From the NCBI GenBank assembly GCA_948099385.1, contig CANUEZ040000029.1, positions 134,001 to 198,000 of the forward strand: 64,000 bases of DNA, given 5' to 3'. Positions 47,060-57,965 of the stretch are shown in pieces; position 1 is the stretch's first letter, and every line of letters begins with the position of its first letter. Both the position numbers and the translations under genes were made by a program. This DNA comes from Fasciola hepatica (taxonomy: Eukaryota > Platyhelminthes > Trematoda > Plagiorchiida > Fasciolidae). The notes below the pieces were generated by a model. It saw nothing but the letters and a program-made list of their open reading frames with translations, made no database searches and had not been told where the DNA came from.

Positions 47060-48130
47060 AATTTCTCCGTTGGCAGTGGTTGATTTGCTATTCTGAATGT
47101 GTCCACCAGCACGTCGAGTGATACGGATTAATCCTGTATGTTCAGTGATACTGGGTTAAGGAGGACAAGTGTATGGTCTTGATAACGCATCCATGTTCCC
47201 TCGGCAAAGGCTATTTCGAAGAGTTTTTTCTCTTCCGAGTGCAGATCATGGACTCAAACAAACTGGGTTGGTCTGAGGGGCAGTCTTTGCTGTGAACTGG
47301 GGTTTACGCGCGGGACCCTGTTGAAAGTGTTGGATGCACTGAATGTAATGTTTTCTTTAGAATGATTTACCCATGTACATTCTTTAATTTGCTGTTCACC
47401 ATGTTTTCTTTTTTGGGAAGACCATTTGGCGCTGCCTTATAGGGCTTTGAGTGATTTGTGAACGACACTTGTGTCGCGGTTTCCTCCGGTGCTCCTTCTC
47501 TCTCGCTTGAATATGTTTACGAAGTGGTCAGCCCTGTCATTTAACTGCCCATGGTATGGAGGTGAGAAATTATGTTAAGTAGTGCACTGCTGGTAGAATT
47601 CCCGGAACACGGTGGATATGAACTGAACCTCATCAACAGACAGTATATCCTGAGTTAGTCTGTATTGTAAGAACATTCGCCAAACTTCCGAAATTATACT
47701 GTAGGAAGTCGGATGATTTGTGGCTACCAGTTCCGTCTCGCTTGATGGGATACCATCAAAGTCAAGGCAAATGTACTATAGATTATTCCAACAAAGTCAA
47801 AATGTATTCTGCTTTACCAACAATCCGGTACGGGCCATGGAACCGGGGTTTTGGGTACCTACGATTTGGCAGCTTTTTGATACCTTGAACACTGCAGAAC
47901 TGTATCTTCCGTACCATTGACCAATCCAAGCCACTATGATCCGGCTAATTCCAAGAGTGTAGTTTGAAATTTTGTATAGTGTCACGCCTGTTTTGGTGAT
48001 TTGAAGGAGTCAACAACTGATAGAGACTAGCGACGGTTGCAGAGGTACTAAAACACTTCAGCTAAGGTGTCCCTCGATCACCAATCGGAGGAATGCGAGC
48101 ATCTGCAACATAATGGGGTGTTTTTTAGTA
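47060..48130 (-). pseudogene. Gypsy integrase, degraded
   Basis: Just past the RNase H spacer, ISRIIVAWIGQWYG (about 47945-47900) followed by VSKSCQIVGTQ corresponds to the A-R-x-x-x-WPG-x-D...C-x-C part of the zinc-binding region. In the core, ISEVWRMFLQYRLTQDILSV is followed by DEVQFISTVFREFYQQC (47660-47570), matching LF-x-x-x-GLP-x-x-IVSDNG-x-QF-x-S-x-x-F-x-x-F, with the second catalytic Asp present. HNFSPPYHGQLNDRADHFVN then IFKRE (47570-47510) matches H-x-x-x-PYHPQSNGQAER-V-x-x-FK, where the catalytic Glu is Asp. A C-terminal stretch (EGTWMRYQDHTLVLL) reaches about 47100. Confidence 0.82.
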
Positions 48131-48289
48131 ACGAAGCCTACGTCCATAGCGGCAACGGAAGCGCACACCGCATCCGCAAACTGGTCCGGGACATCTTGTT
48201 CGACCAACGCACAGGATACGACAGCCTTCCCGTCTTATACGTTCTGCTTTCTGATAAATCGGGCAAATCCGTCAGCCTGATCTAACTTT

Positions 48290-48540
48290 GTCTTCCTGCT
48301 GTATCGAATTTCAAAATTGTACACTAATAGAATGTTGGTTCGAAACTGGAAACTCTTGAAGGAGTACATCGGGATTCCCTCCATCGACCCTTAAGTGATA
48401 ACATCGATTTGTGGTCCGTGAACAAAACCACCTGATGACTGTTAATACTTTCGTGAAACTTCTTAATAGTAAACACGAACGCGTACGTTTCTTTTTCAAT
48501 GTCCAGAGCCCTTCTCTGCCCGTGTTACAGGGCGGAAAGC
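48290..48540 (-). pseudogene. Gypsy RNase H, frameshifted
   Basis: One minus-strand frame reads EKETYAFVFTIKKFHESINS and QVVLFTDHKSMLSLKG (about 48500-48390), the EKEALA-x-x-FA-x-KKFH...LLTDHKPL motif of Ty3/gypsy RNase H with the TDH Asp kept. After a frameshift it continues VYNFEIRYSRKTKLDQADGF, ARF (about 48320-48255), matching the YDF-x-I-x-Y-R-x...ADGLSR end of the domain. The family and order are clear although the frame is lost. Confidence 0.8.
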
Positions 48541-48689
48541 GTGTCATCCCTTCGTCAAACCCGTCGGAAAACATGAGATGTTATAAGAACACATAAACTA
48601 TGTATGAATGTATCAGAGATTTCTGCGATTGATAATCTTGGATCTTAGAAATTGACTAGGCGCCATTATTTGTTGCAAGTTGTCAAAAT

Positions 48690-49724
48690 AAGCCTGACAT
48701 GAGTACGACTAACTTAGAGAAGTGTCCATATAGAACATGCGGTTGATCAGCACAAGTACTCGGAGTAGGTATGATGATAATGCACTGTATTATTTTATAA
48801 AACTAAAGAACGATCTCATAGAGGACACGTTTGTTGGTGCAGAGATATTTTGTATTGTTCGGATAGTTGCAGAGTATAGGAATGGCCCGGTGGCATCTAG
48901 CAGAATCCCGGGTATTCAACAGAGTTGAGAAAGCAGTGGGAAGTTTTGACCTTTAGGCTTAAGCAAAAATTCTTAACTCTTTGTAGGACGTCAGCTAGAT
49001 GCCAGATGAGTTCTTCGGAGAATGACCCGTCATTGTTGTCGTGAAAATGTTTGACTGTTCCTGGTAGTCAAGCTGTCTTTCTGTCTATCTAGACTGTCTA
49101 CCTTACGGTAAGGAGGTAAAAATGACAACGAAGTAGGCAGAATCGAATAATCCCAGTGTACACTGTACCGTATACGTGCTGATGTTGTTTACTTTAGCTG
49201 TTGAAAAGACTAAAAGAAGACCTTGAAAGTCTCCAGACCACCATTTTTACACCGAAGAATAGCCGTGGGGTATGACAGAAATCCCGACAAGTACTGATTG
49301 TCAGAAAAGATCAAGACTGTTAGGTGGCCTCTATTTGAAAGTATGCGTTAGCTACTTCAAGCCTTGTGAAGTACGTACAGCGTTTTAGAATCCCTAAAAT
49401 ATCCTATGGGACTGGAAGTGGGCAGTAGTTGGATTCATGCAGCCCAGTAGAAAGGTCAGCATATTCTGATTTAACCGATGTTCTGCGCACAACCAAGACT
49501 GGAACTGTCCGGACCGCGAATAAGTCGGGAATCAGGATATCGAATTCATCAAGTCCTTTAACTTCTCGATCGACAAACAGAAGTGCCATGTTTGGGACAG
49601 AAAGTTTGGACCGAAATACTCGTCCGTTATCCTCCTTCGACTGAATTACTGACTGTGTACGGGCACTAAGACTTTGTCTACTTGCAAAATCCGCAAGGAA
49701 TTGTTTTGTGAGGCGACCTGTCAA
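48690..49724 (-). pseudogene. Gypsy reverse transcriptase, frameshifted
   Basis: The frame 49724-49404 gives VFRSKLSVPNMALLFVDREV and, further on, VPVLVVRRTS and ADLSTGLHESNYCPLPVP (the R-x-CADFSTGLN...YPLPVP motif 1-2 region). Directly on, in a new frame, TYFTRLEVANAYFQIE (49372-49329) is motif A with the catalytic Asp changed to Glu. FLTISTCR and FFGVKM then match LLTINTHRG and PFGVK. The thumb is at 48990-48700: ELIWHLADVLQRVKNFCLSLK, SVEYPGF, IQNISAPTNVSSMRSFFSFI, strongly like the gypsy connection. Motif C (YLDD) is not clearly readable; a stretch AYFVVIFTS near 49115 may be its remnant with both Asp changed to Val, but the spacing to the next motif is longer than usual. Confidence 0.8.
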
Positions 49725-49785
49725 CGAAGGGGGAAGAGGAAGTAGCTAGGATTTGGTGCCAAAACCTGTTGATGGAGTGGGTTGT

Positions 49786-50172
49786 TCAGATCCAACTCTT
49801 CAAGTCAGTCGGATCATAGTAGACTGGTGCCTGATTCTTTGAGGAAACAAGCACTTTGTATAGCTTTGTCTCGAGAGGATATTGCATACGTGTTTTGGAG
49901 CTCGGTTGGATTGTCGGACAGTCAATCGCGCCCCAGGTTTGGCTTGAGGGGATAGATGCGTCAGATGCGGTATTCAGTTTTAATCGAGCAGGGTAAGCAT
50001 TGAGGTGGCTTTTCGACGTTCTGTCAATTGGAGCCGCGAAATTATATACAGTATTTAAAGACGGATGGAAAGATGTTTTCATAGCTGGATCTAGTAGAGC
50101 AAGATGAGACGCATACTGAGATTTGAATGAAAGAAATACGGCTGGACTCTTAGGTTTTGAAGAAAATTCCAC
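49786..50172 (-). pseudogene. Gypsy retropepsin region with Asp-to-Asn active site
   Basis: A 128-codon open frame whose second half reads YPARLKLNTASDASIPSSQ, then TWGAIDCPTIQPSS. This matches the L-x-LDTASD-I-x-IIS-x-x-TW-x-x-IG pattern of the protease in flatworm and other gypsy elements. The catalytic Asp of LDTASD is Asn here (AAT codon, plus-strand 49972-49974), which abolishes activity. The N-terminal half is Ser/Pro-rich and probably the gag-pol junction. The LLG loop is not clear. Confidence 0.65.
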
Positions 50173-50469
50173 TGTAGGGATATTACGTTACCAAGCCAGC
50201 TGGGGATCCAACTACGTCGTGGAAGATGTTTGACAAAGCCGACATTACTTTCGAATTCATTAGCTGAAATAGGAGACATTACAGGAAAAGCATGGAGTCA
50301 CTGTAGTGCATTACATGCGGATATGGAAAATTTCATTATATGAAGAGTATCGGAACAAACCTCAGCTTTAGCACCCGAAATGCGAAACTTCTAAATTTCA
50401 AGAAGTCTACAGTATTGTTGTCAGATCAGAAAAGATCGCGGACGATAATCTGTCCATGACATGTGCTAG

Positions 50470-51044
50470 ACGACAGCCCTGAAACCTTCTAGCCGTTTAC
50501 GGGTAAGATTAGGAGTAGTCGAAAACAGTTGTTCGCCCGTTGCTGTTACAGCTCTTATTTTATTCAAACTATTCGGGTTCACGGTTGAGTTCGAACTGAA
50601 AGCAAACATATCAGAAATCCTGTCGCCGTTGGTGTAGCTAAAATAAGATAAATGTCGGAGCACTTTGAAGGATTTATTTTCAGGTTAAAGCTAGAATACC
50701 AGTTGGAGAATTTGGTGACTCATAGTTGCAACTGTAACTGACCAGATCTAATAAAATGAGGTAGACCAAGGATGATATTATCAGCACACTCTATAGACAA
50801 AAATCGCCGAATATAATGACGAAACAGATATATTTATAGGATAGAAATGATGATCAAATCATTCAACTGCAAAACAACAGTTGAGAACCGAACAGTCTCG
50901 GAGGCTTTTTATGATGTCGGGTGAATTCTCGGTTATTGGAAATGTGCTTGGATAATCGTGATATGTAGATGTGCTGTATCCGAAATCACGAAGAATATGG
51001 AGTAGTTTGAACCTGTCCACCCACTTGAAGGCGTCCTTATCCAT
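50470..51044 (-). mobile_element. LINE RT fragment, minus strand (copy H)
   Basis: The frame 51044-50859 begins MDKDAFKWVDRFKLLHILRD, FG. This resembles RT motif A of LINEs (D-x-x-AFD-x-VDR-x-x-LL-x-x-LR-x-FG) with a one-residue gap and the second acidic site altered. About 70 bp downstream, in another frame, CADNIILGLP (50787 downward) resembles motif C (YADDI as CADNI), followed by WYSSFNLKINPSKCSDIYLI (about 50715-50645), a very typical motif D. Motif B is missing. It is the only CR1-like piece on the minus strand apart from the distinct Jockey-type LINE. Confidence 0.55.
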
Positions 51045-51904
51045 AAAAGCATAATCTTATTGCCAGATTTTTGTCGCCGAATGATGGTAAAATAACATGG
51101 CTGACTGGAACTATTGCATTCAGATTCAAGCGGAAGCGTGGACAGCCGAATTATTTTTATTCACGTCTAAGAAACACAAGCTATTCGAACATTTTGAGGG
51201 AAATAGATAAGATCTATTTCGACTGAAATTTTTCCATCCACGGAGGTAACAGAGGGCATCCTGTACTAGTTGGTTGTGTCAACCTTCTGTTGAAAATCGT
51301 CCATATTTTAATGTTCTTGCAAGTCCCTTTGTGGTGATCGCTGGTAAGCCATTTGATCCTCTAACCGTGGGTGCTTGGACTTGTTTTAATTCTGCGTATA
51401 CAACCAAGAAAAGAATGAAATGAAACGGAGTTTTGGTGCTAATCAGCAGACAGGTAAGGCTTTTTGAAGGCAGTGCCCTTCGATTGGGTGGGCTGCATAT
51501 TTTCTTTGTCCTGCTCCAGACAAAGTTAACGTGGTTACACGCCTCTCGTATTCTCGGCTGGAATTTCTCGATATTGAAAACAATGTTATGTATTGAAAAA
51601 TGAATTTCCTTTGCTTACGGCAACTATGGAGCAAACCTGGACCAAAAAACGAAAATGTGCTGGTTAGCATGTAGCACTTAACCCTGGTATTCGATCCAAA
51701 ATGATGGTACCGTCTGTGATCGGTGTTTATGTTTTTTCTCTCCTCTCAAAATTTTCTAGTTTAACAAGCATCTTATAGACACGGACTCTTGTTCATACAT
51801 GCACCGTATGTTGCCAGGAACTCTGGCTAGACGAGAACGTTAACAACTCACTGATTCTCATGGACTGATTTCAGTGTTATCGTCAAGATCTGGAGCTCAA
51901 GAAT
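51045..51904. other. No supported feature
   Basis: No domain recognised. The minus frame at 51443-51670 shows no family motif. Confidence 0.4.
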
Positions 51905-54270
51905 AAAGAAGTATGGAGGTGGAGTGGTGACCCACCAACTCAGCATGGAGGGGCATGTCCACTTTTGTTCTCAAACACTCCGCAAAAGATATTGAATATC
52001 TCACTCCACGGTTTTCTTAGATTTCTTCACTCTAGAAGCACTATTACCACAAACGTGTACATAGCGCCCTTTCGTTTACAATCCAATATATCGTCAGCTT
52101 ATGAGGTTTTCATACCATTTCTAGCTCCCTTCCTAGACAAACATTTGCATATGATCGTTGATGATCTTATTCATGCTGATACTCATTCGCTTTTATCGTT
52201 CGGATTACCAGATATCAGTACCTTTCTGGCAAGAAGAAACTCCGTGGTAGACAAAGTATTCATCAATCATCCTCGCTTTTTTCCCCCTCAAACTGAAAGC
52301 CCCTCTCCCCACAGGTGATCATAACTTGCTTATTCTGAGATCAGAAATATGTTCATACACTGCCTATTCTTTGTTCACAACTTCAAATCAGGCAAGATTT
52401 CGCCTTCGTTACCTTTCTCCTCACAACCTGTTCCTTCTGAATGCAGTTAATGGTGTTGCATTTTCATGGCTTTCCCCTAAGCCCTCATGTTGCAGAACCT
52501 TTTACTGAAACCCTCTGTGCCATCTCCAACATGTTGTGCCTGTGAAAACATCATTCACCTCTAGTGGTAGGACATCCTCGCCGACACTCAAAACACCCAG
52601 ATGACAAAAGGAAATTGTGTACAAGTCTCGAAGAAGCTCAGATGTCAGGAGACTCTAGATACTAATCAAAAAAGAGATCAAGCTTTTGGGCACTTCCTTG
52701 CCGGACTTTCTGTAGACCAAGCTTCTTTAACATGGCATAAGACTTTTATGTGGCTGGAAGCCCAAACACACAAACAATAAGGTCGATGTAAGCCACCTCT
52801 GTGCCACATTTATGCATCTCTCCAACTACAGCCCTCCCTTACACTCCCTCTGTGTTTCTGCAGATATTGAACCTTTCTCTACTGCAGACATTTTTAAAAT
52901 TCTTTACAAAACTTCGTCGGAAGCTGGTCCTGATGGCTTTCCCCCAGCAATTATCAAGTATGGTGCTGCCCATCTTGCCCCACAGATCACTGAAAAACGA
53001 GCCTCTATCCAAATGTCCCATTCCTAATCTGCGGCTTCCAGTTAGTAAAGGCTCCAAAAACTCCGATGGAGTTAAACGGTTTGGCCCCATTGCCCTCAAT
53101 TCTGCTGCTCTTAAATTCATTGAAAAGGTGTTTTCATCCGTCTTCACACGCATCTGGATGTGCCACTTGACCATTTTCAATTTGCTTATAAACCCAAAAG
53201 ATTCACGCTTGATGATATAACCTGCTTGGTCAATTTCTTCACTAAATCTTTAAACAACTCTGAGCAATCTGTCCGCTGCATATTTCTTAATTATTCTTCA
53301 TCCTTTAATTTAGAATCCTGGTCTCGTCTTCTCCGGAAGTTTGAATTATTCGACTGTCCGGCACAATTTCCGTCCTGGCTGTCGAACTATTTTCATAATC
53401 GAGTTCAGCAAAACCAAGGTTGATCAAAACAACTCTAAACCACCTGTTAACAATTCCGATGTACTCCAGTGTGCAGTGCTATCCTTTTTTCTCTTTTCTA
53501 CTCACATCGTTGGTCTGGTTTCTTCTCCATCCAACATTTTTAAATATGCTGATGAAGTTGTCCTTTGTCAACCTATTTCTAATTACCCGGACTTCAGAAA
53601 AATCCCCGTAGATGAGTCTGAAACTGAATCTATCTAAATGCCTTGAATGAGCTTTCACGCTCTCTCTCTCACACTCACCGTTCCCTGCTGATTCTGTTAC
53701 ACCTAATTCCAAATACCTCCCCAGAGTTAGTTCCGTCAAATATCATGGTTTTAGCCTGGACACCAACTTGAGATGGACGTCTGACTTTCAGTACTGTGTT
53801 GGTAAATTACAATGCCTATCTTTTCAGATAAGAAAACTCGGACAGTTTCGTACATCATCAGCAATTGTCTCCAGGTTTGTCCTTCCAGTCATATTATATT
53901 GTTCGCCTATAAGTTTCCCTGGCCTTTTGAAACAAAGCTTCAAAATCTTTCTCCGAGGATTAGTAATTGTTAGCCGTGTTACGTTCCTCCCCTCTGAATT
54001 TCTTCCGACTTAACTAGTCAAACAAATCATCAAATCTGGCATAGCCCTAACCCACAAGATATCACAAGAGCCAACGAATCCATTACTCTCTGACTTATCG
54101 CCCTATCGTTCTCACTCACCCACCAGATCTGAATTTCCGCACCTTCCAGAATTAACCTGTAGAGAAACTCACCTGTGCCCTATCTGGCACCGGTACTGAC
54201 CAAAAAGGACAAGAGTGAAAGTGAATTGCTTTCCAGATTTGGTTTGTGTTTTCTCCTTTTTCACTCTTAT
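51905..54270 (+). mobile_element. CR1-like LINE, copy F (endonuclease and RT), most complete CR1 copy
   Basis: Endonuclease remains at 51905-52420 include GGGVVTHQLSM, SRSTITTNVYIAPFR, FLARRNSVVDKVFINHP (TR-x-x-S-x-LD-x-I-F-x-N) and, in a shifted frame, a GDHNLL-like block. A linker lies at 52640-52960 (LAGLSVDQASLTWHKTF; SEAGPDGFPPAIIKYGAAHL). The RT follows: LNSAALKFIEKVFSSVFTR, DHFQFAYKPKRFTLDDITCL, RCIFLNYSSSFN (motif A, Asp changed to Asn), LSNYFHNR, SDVLQCAVLSFFLFSTH (motif B), IFKYADEVVLCQPI (motif C, YADD changed to YADE, 53545-53556), SVKYHGFSLDTNLRWTSDF, and YCSPISFPGLLKQSFK to 54013. A C-terminal block in another frame (YRSHSPTRSEFPHLPE) reaches about 54260. It is truncated at neither domain but dead by frameshifts and active-site changes. 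Confidence 0.85.
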
Positions 54271-55639
54271 ATACCTTTAGCGCCCCTGGTCGAATATTTC
54301 TTTCATTCTAACCCAGTTTCGTTAATGAATTTGACTTAAATGTAAGCATATAGCTTTGATCCACTTTAAAATCAGAAAAACCGGCAACAAAATGTTAGCA
54401 AGCACCTCGGGAGAAAAGCTTTCGGGAGTATTGCTTGTATTATCATAACTGACATATCGGTTAGCCTTCTCATGAATCAGTGAGGTCAACGATTTGCACT
54501 GATCCTGGTTATTCTCCGCTCTTACTCCGAAAACGGTGGTTTTCTATGTACAAAACTAATACTAGGTATTTTTCTTTTAAAGTAGAAAAGAATAAACCAT
54601 CCTTTCAGAAGACTTGGCCATGGTAAAAGCATTTTGTCTCATGACAAAAGTCTGCTTCTGATGGTGGATTGACATCTACTCGTAGATTTCCATTTTAATG
54701 GTCTTGTTGTAAATGAGGAATTCGGGCTTTGATTGGAATTTCCCACCTGAAGTAAACTAGAATTAGATATCCTTGAAAACTTATTGTTTTTTTCCCTAAT
54801 GATGTAAAGTAGCGGTACTCGTAGTTGGTCCCGGAAGGTTGATCTTATTCACTTTTTTCTATTCAAAGAAGCTGAATCCATAATGTTCCTTGTATGAAAT
54901 TCATTGTTTGTCTTGCCAAACCACTTCGATTAGGTTTTTGAGCATACGACTTTTGTAACTGTTTTTTCTAGTAATTGTGATCCTAGATATCCTAAGAAAA
55001 GTCTGGGTTGTACCAGTTTCTCTGTGAAAGTATTGGGAACATAAAAGTATGATACCTTTCTAGTGAGATTCAAACAAATGGAATTGCGAAGGCAGAAACT
55101 GAAATTTTACTCCCCTTGACAGGGTGCATCAAGTTCAGCGACCATATTATTGCACGGACATACGCGTAGAGTTAGCAAACGCTAGTTGACTGCACATATT
55201 GACAAATTCTTCAATAGGAAGTGACCGTACGTAATTTATTCGAGCTGTTATCATCGTCGAGAAACAACAGGTCTGAAACAGACGAGTTATGATAACATTA
55301 GCTATTGTCTCATGAGAAAAGCAATGATATTTGTTATTTACTTAATCGCCATGGCAACAGGCAGACAAAACACTCTTTCTATCTGTTGATTTGTGGTGTT
55401 GCTGGAAGTACTGGATCTTTATCCCCTAGTCTCTTTTGTTTTCCCCTCGCTGAACAAACCACAGCCAGTGGTACTTGTTGTGAGCATAGAATTCCACTTT
55501 CGTAAAAGTTCTTCGTATTATGCAGTATTGTTTAATTTCTATTTCTATTTCGCTCTCCGGTTCCCTATCCGAATTATTTTTCTAACTGTAACGAATGTTC
55601 CACAGACTTGATATTTATGTCTGGGTTTTTAGTTTCTGT
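54271..55639. other. No supported feature
   Basis: AT-rich stretch with no recognisable domain; it may include the decayed 3' UTR of the LINE. Frames at 55305-55611 overlap in two phases and show no motif. Confidence 0.4.
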
Positions 55640-56510
55640 CTCACACTGGGCAGTGTAAATGTGTGATTAGAATTGAAAATAATACTAATCAGCACAATTT
55701 GTGTGAAGATTGCAGTGGTTTTCTCCAAGGAGCCATAATGTTCTGCGTATATTCTACCAAAACACGGATGATGTCATATTTGGTATGCTTTATGCTTTTG
55801 ATTCTATATTTCCTACCATCCAAAAAGATATCATTCAAATCTCAGATTAGTCTCGTGCTCACAATTTTGTCCTTAATCCAGGCAAGTGTGATGACTCTGT
55901 ATTTCCGTTTTTGAACTGCAGCAAGCCATCTAATTTTCAGGAGGACTGAACTTCCATTACAGTAAATGAGGAACAGCTGGATCATCTTCATTCAGTGAAG
56001 TACTTTGGAGTGCTGTTCGACCGGTACCTTACTTGGTCCAAACACATTGATTCCAATTTTGTGAACACTAGACGCTTGTCTTATGTTTCAAGTCTGCGAC
56101 TCCACTCTGCACCCACTTATCTTACCAAAAGCTTTGTCTTTTCGTGTATCCTATCAAACTGGCTACATGATCCACCCGTCATCTTTCCTGGCCTATTATT
56201 GAAAGAATTTAAGCTCATGGCTAGATCCCTTAAGATTTTACCACCCGCCAGTGGTGTAATCCGACGGCCTTTCACTCACTTTGTCATATCTCAACATAAC
56301 AAAGCTTGCCAAAAGCTTTCTAGGGAGATTCTCACTGACTGTTTATCCTCTTCACAAATACCTAATGAATTGTATACCCACTTCTTCCACACGTCCTCAA
56401 TACAAACATCTTTATGCATACTTCAGAGAGGACAACAGTTCTACTATTCCCTAGCTGGTAAGGTACTGGAACAATCTAACTTATGTAGTATCAGCTAACA
56501 CAACACGTGG
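55640..56510 (+). mobile_element. CR1-like LINE, copy G (3' half of RT)
   Basis: It begins near motif B (CSGFLQGAIM in 55663-55914). In another frame the catalytic block is YQNTDDVIFGMLYAF, where KYADD has become QNTDD but both Asp residues remain. Motif D follows (AHNFVLNPGKCDDSVF). The long open frame 55995-56498 carries the RT C-terminus: VKYFGVLFDRYLTWSKHID, NTRRLSYVSSLRLHS, VIFPGLLLKEFKLMARSLK, FVISQHNKACQKLSREIL and a final block to CSIS-stop. At 167 codons it is one of the longest open stretches in the window. The 5' half of the element is absent. Confidence 0.8.
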
Positions 56511-57830
56511 ACTAACACATGATAACTATACATTACCCCGGTGCTTCTTTGTGTTTTACATTGATTAATTTTTATTTTTTGAGGAAATGTACATGGTCAC
56601 GTGAAGGCTGTATATTCTTCCCTCTGCGTGTATAGAACAATTACTATTAGAAGCACAAGCCTCAATGTATAATGCCTCTACTAGACTGAACTTCCATTTC
56701 ATTATAAACAACAAAGATGTTCAACTTCGAAGTGTTAGCATTGGCCAAATTCGTATTTTGCTCCCACGTCGTCGGCGTAGCTATCGAGAACCGAAAATCT
56801 GACCATGTATCTCAGTAATAAACCACGGATTCGGTCACGAGACTAAATAAGGGGTGAATCAGTCTATGACTGGTAACTAGTTCAACATTCGATTGGCTAA
56901 AATGTAAAAATACCGCTGTGTGATTTTCCTCTCGGAAAGTTTTTTCTCTCTCTCCAGGAGTACACTGGGTACTGCTATTTGCGGCAACGGTACCTACTAG
57001 ACTGACAAAATGTTCTGTATCACCGAGTTTAGGGTGCAGTCGTGCGTGATTCGACTGTGGTTAGTATAATTGCCTCGACTGTGTGCTTATGTGTTTGAGG
57101 TGGTCTGCATGTGAATCACATTTGATTTGACACTCCGAGAACAGATATTCGGCTTTATCTGATTTTGTATTAAAAATCTAGAGATGTCCGATAGTCAAGT
57201 TCAATCATTTTGTTTGCTGTTAATGTCACAGAGACAGAGAGAGAGAGATTGTTTATGAGCTAACAGTTGACTAAAACGGCCTCCAACGTGTTTTTCATAC
57301 AACACGACCGATTAATTCACTTTATCATCGAATACTCATTGTGCTTCATTGTATGGTATCGTAGTAAAGCGATAAAGATTAATGAAAGCTATTATGTGTC
57401 AACTGAACTCTTAGATCGGTGTCCATTAAAGATTCACACATAGATTTATTAAAACATTTATGACAATCTTGCAAACAAGTTTTCGTAAATAAATGGTGTT
57501 CATGTGAGTAACTAGCAGAGTTAAGTTGGTTCAAAGGAAATCTTGGTATAGGGGGTCTAGTTACAAGTCGTATTACACATTTCAGTGGGCAGTCAATGAG
57601 ACCCAGTTGTAAATGGTCCAAAACCCTCAAGGCTGACCTTGATGTTGAACTGCTGGAGTACGCATAGTGCTAGGGGGTCGGGCGCGTCCACACACGGTTT
57701 GCAATCAATGGAATATATATCCAGTCGTAGGTCGTTGTCTTTATTCATTAGACTGTCACTAATCTATTTAGCGATACTTCCACGAAAGTTTTGAAAGAGT
57801 TACCTGTGGTCACTAACTTTTTAATACAAA
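56511..57830. other. No firmly supported feature
   Basis: Contains a GA microsatellite near 57230-57248 and an 83-codon minus-strand frame (57379-57630) that is Cys- and His-rich (FTKTCLQDCHKCFNKSMC) but matches no family known to me. Confidence 0.35.
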
Positions 57831-57965
57831 ATGAAATTTTCACTTACCCTCGTAACTTTGTTCCTTTGCATACTGAAAACTTCTCGACGATGTTCTGCTA
57901 ATGACATTCAGAAGCAAATCATACCAGATGTGGATTCACCTTCCGTGATTCCTCTTTTTCCGTGA
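57831..57965 (+). CDS. Small ORF with signal-peptide-like N-terminus (44 codons)
   Basis: ATG at 57831 in the context TACAAAATGA opens a 44-codon frame ending at TGA 57963-57965. The N-terminus, MKFSLTLVTLFLCILKTS, has one Lys, a Leu-rich hydrophobic core and small polar residues after it, the classic layout of a secretory signal; RRCSANDIQ follows. The mature part would be only about 20-25 residues. It could be a first exon of a secreted-protein gene, a small peptide gene or chance. No splice donor could be defended just before the stop. Confidence 0.2.
   Translation: MKFSLTLVTLFLCILKTSRRCSANDIQKQIIPDVDSPSVIPLFP

Larger units (their letters stand above)
47060..50172 (-). mobile_element. Ty3/gypsy pol, protease to integrase, heavily mutated
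   Basis: Reading down the minus strand, the canonical Ty3/gypsy order is preserved over 3.1 kb. Protease is in 50172-49786, RT fingers in 49724-49404, RT palm and thumb at 49400-48690, RNase H at about 48530-48290, a spacer to 48070, the integrase zinc-binding region at about 47985-47880 and the integrase core at 47770-47480, with a C-terminal region down to about 47060. Each domain sits in a different frame, and several active-site residues are replaced. No LTR was paired with it. The 43 kb fragment lies downstream in the wrong order to belong to this copy, so they are separate insertions. Confidence 0.82.
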
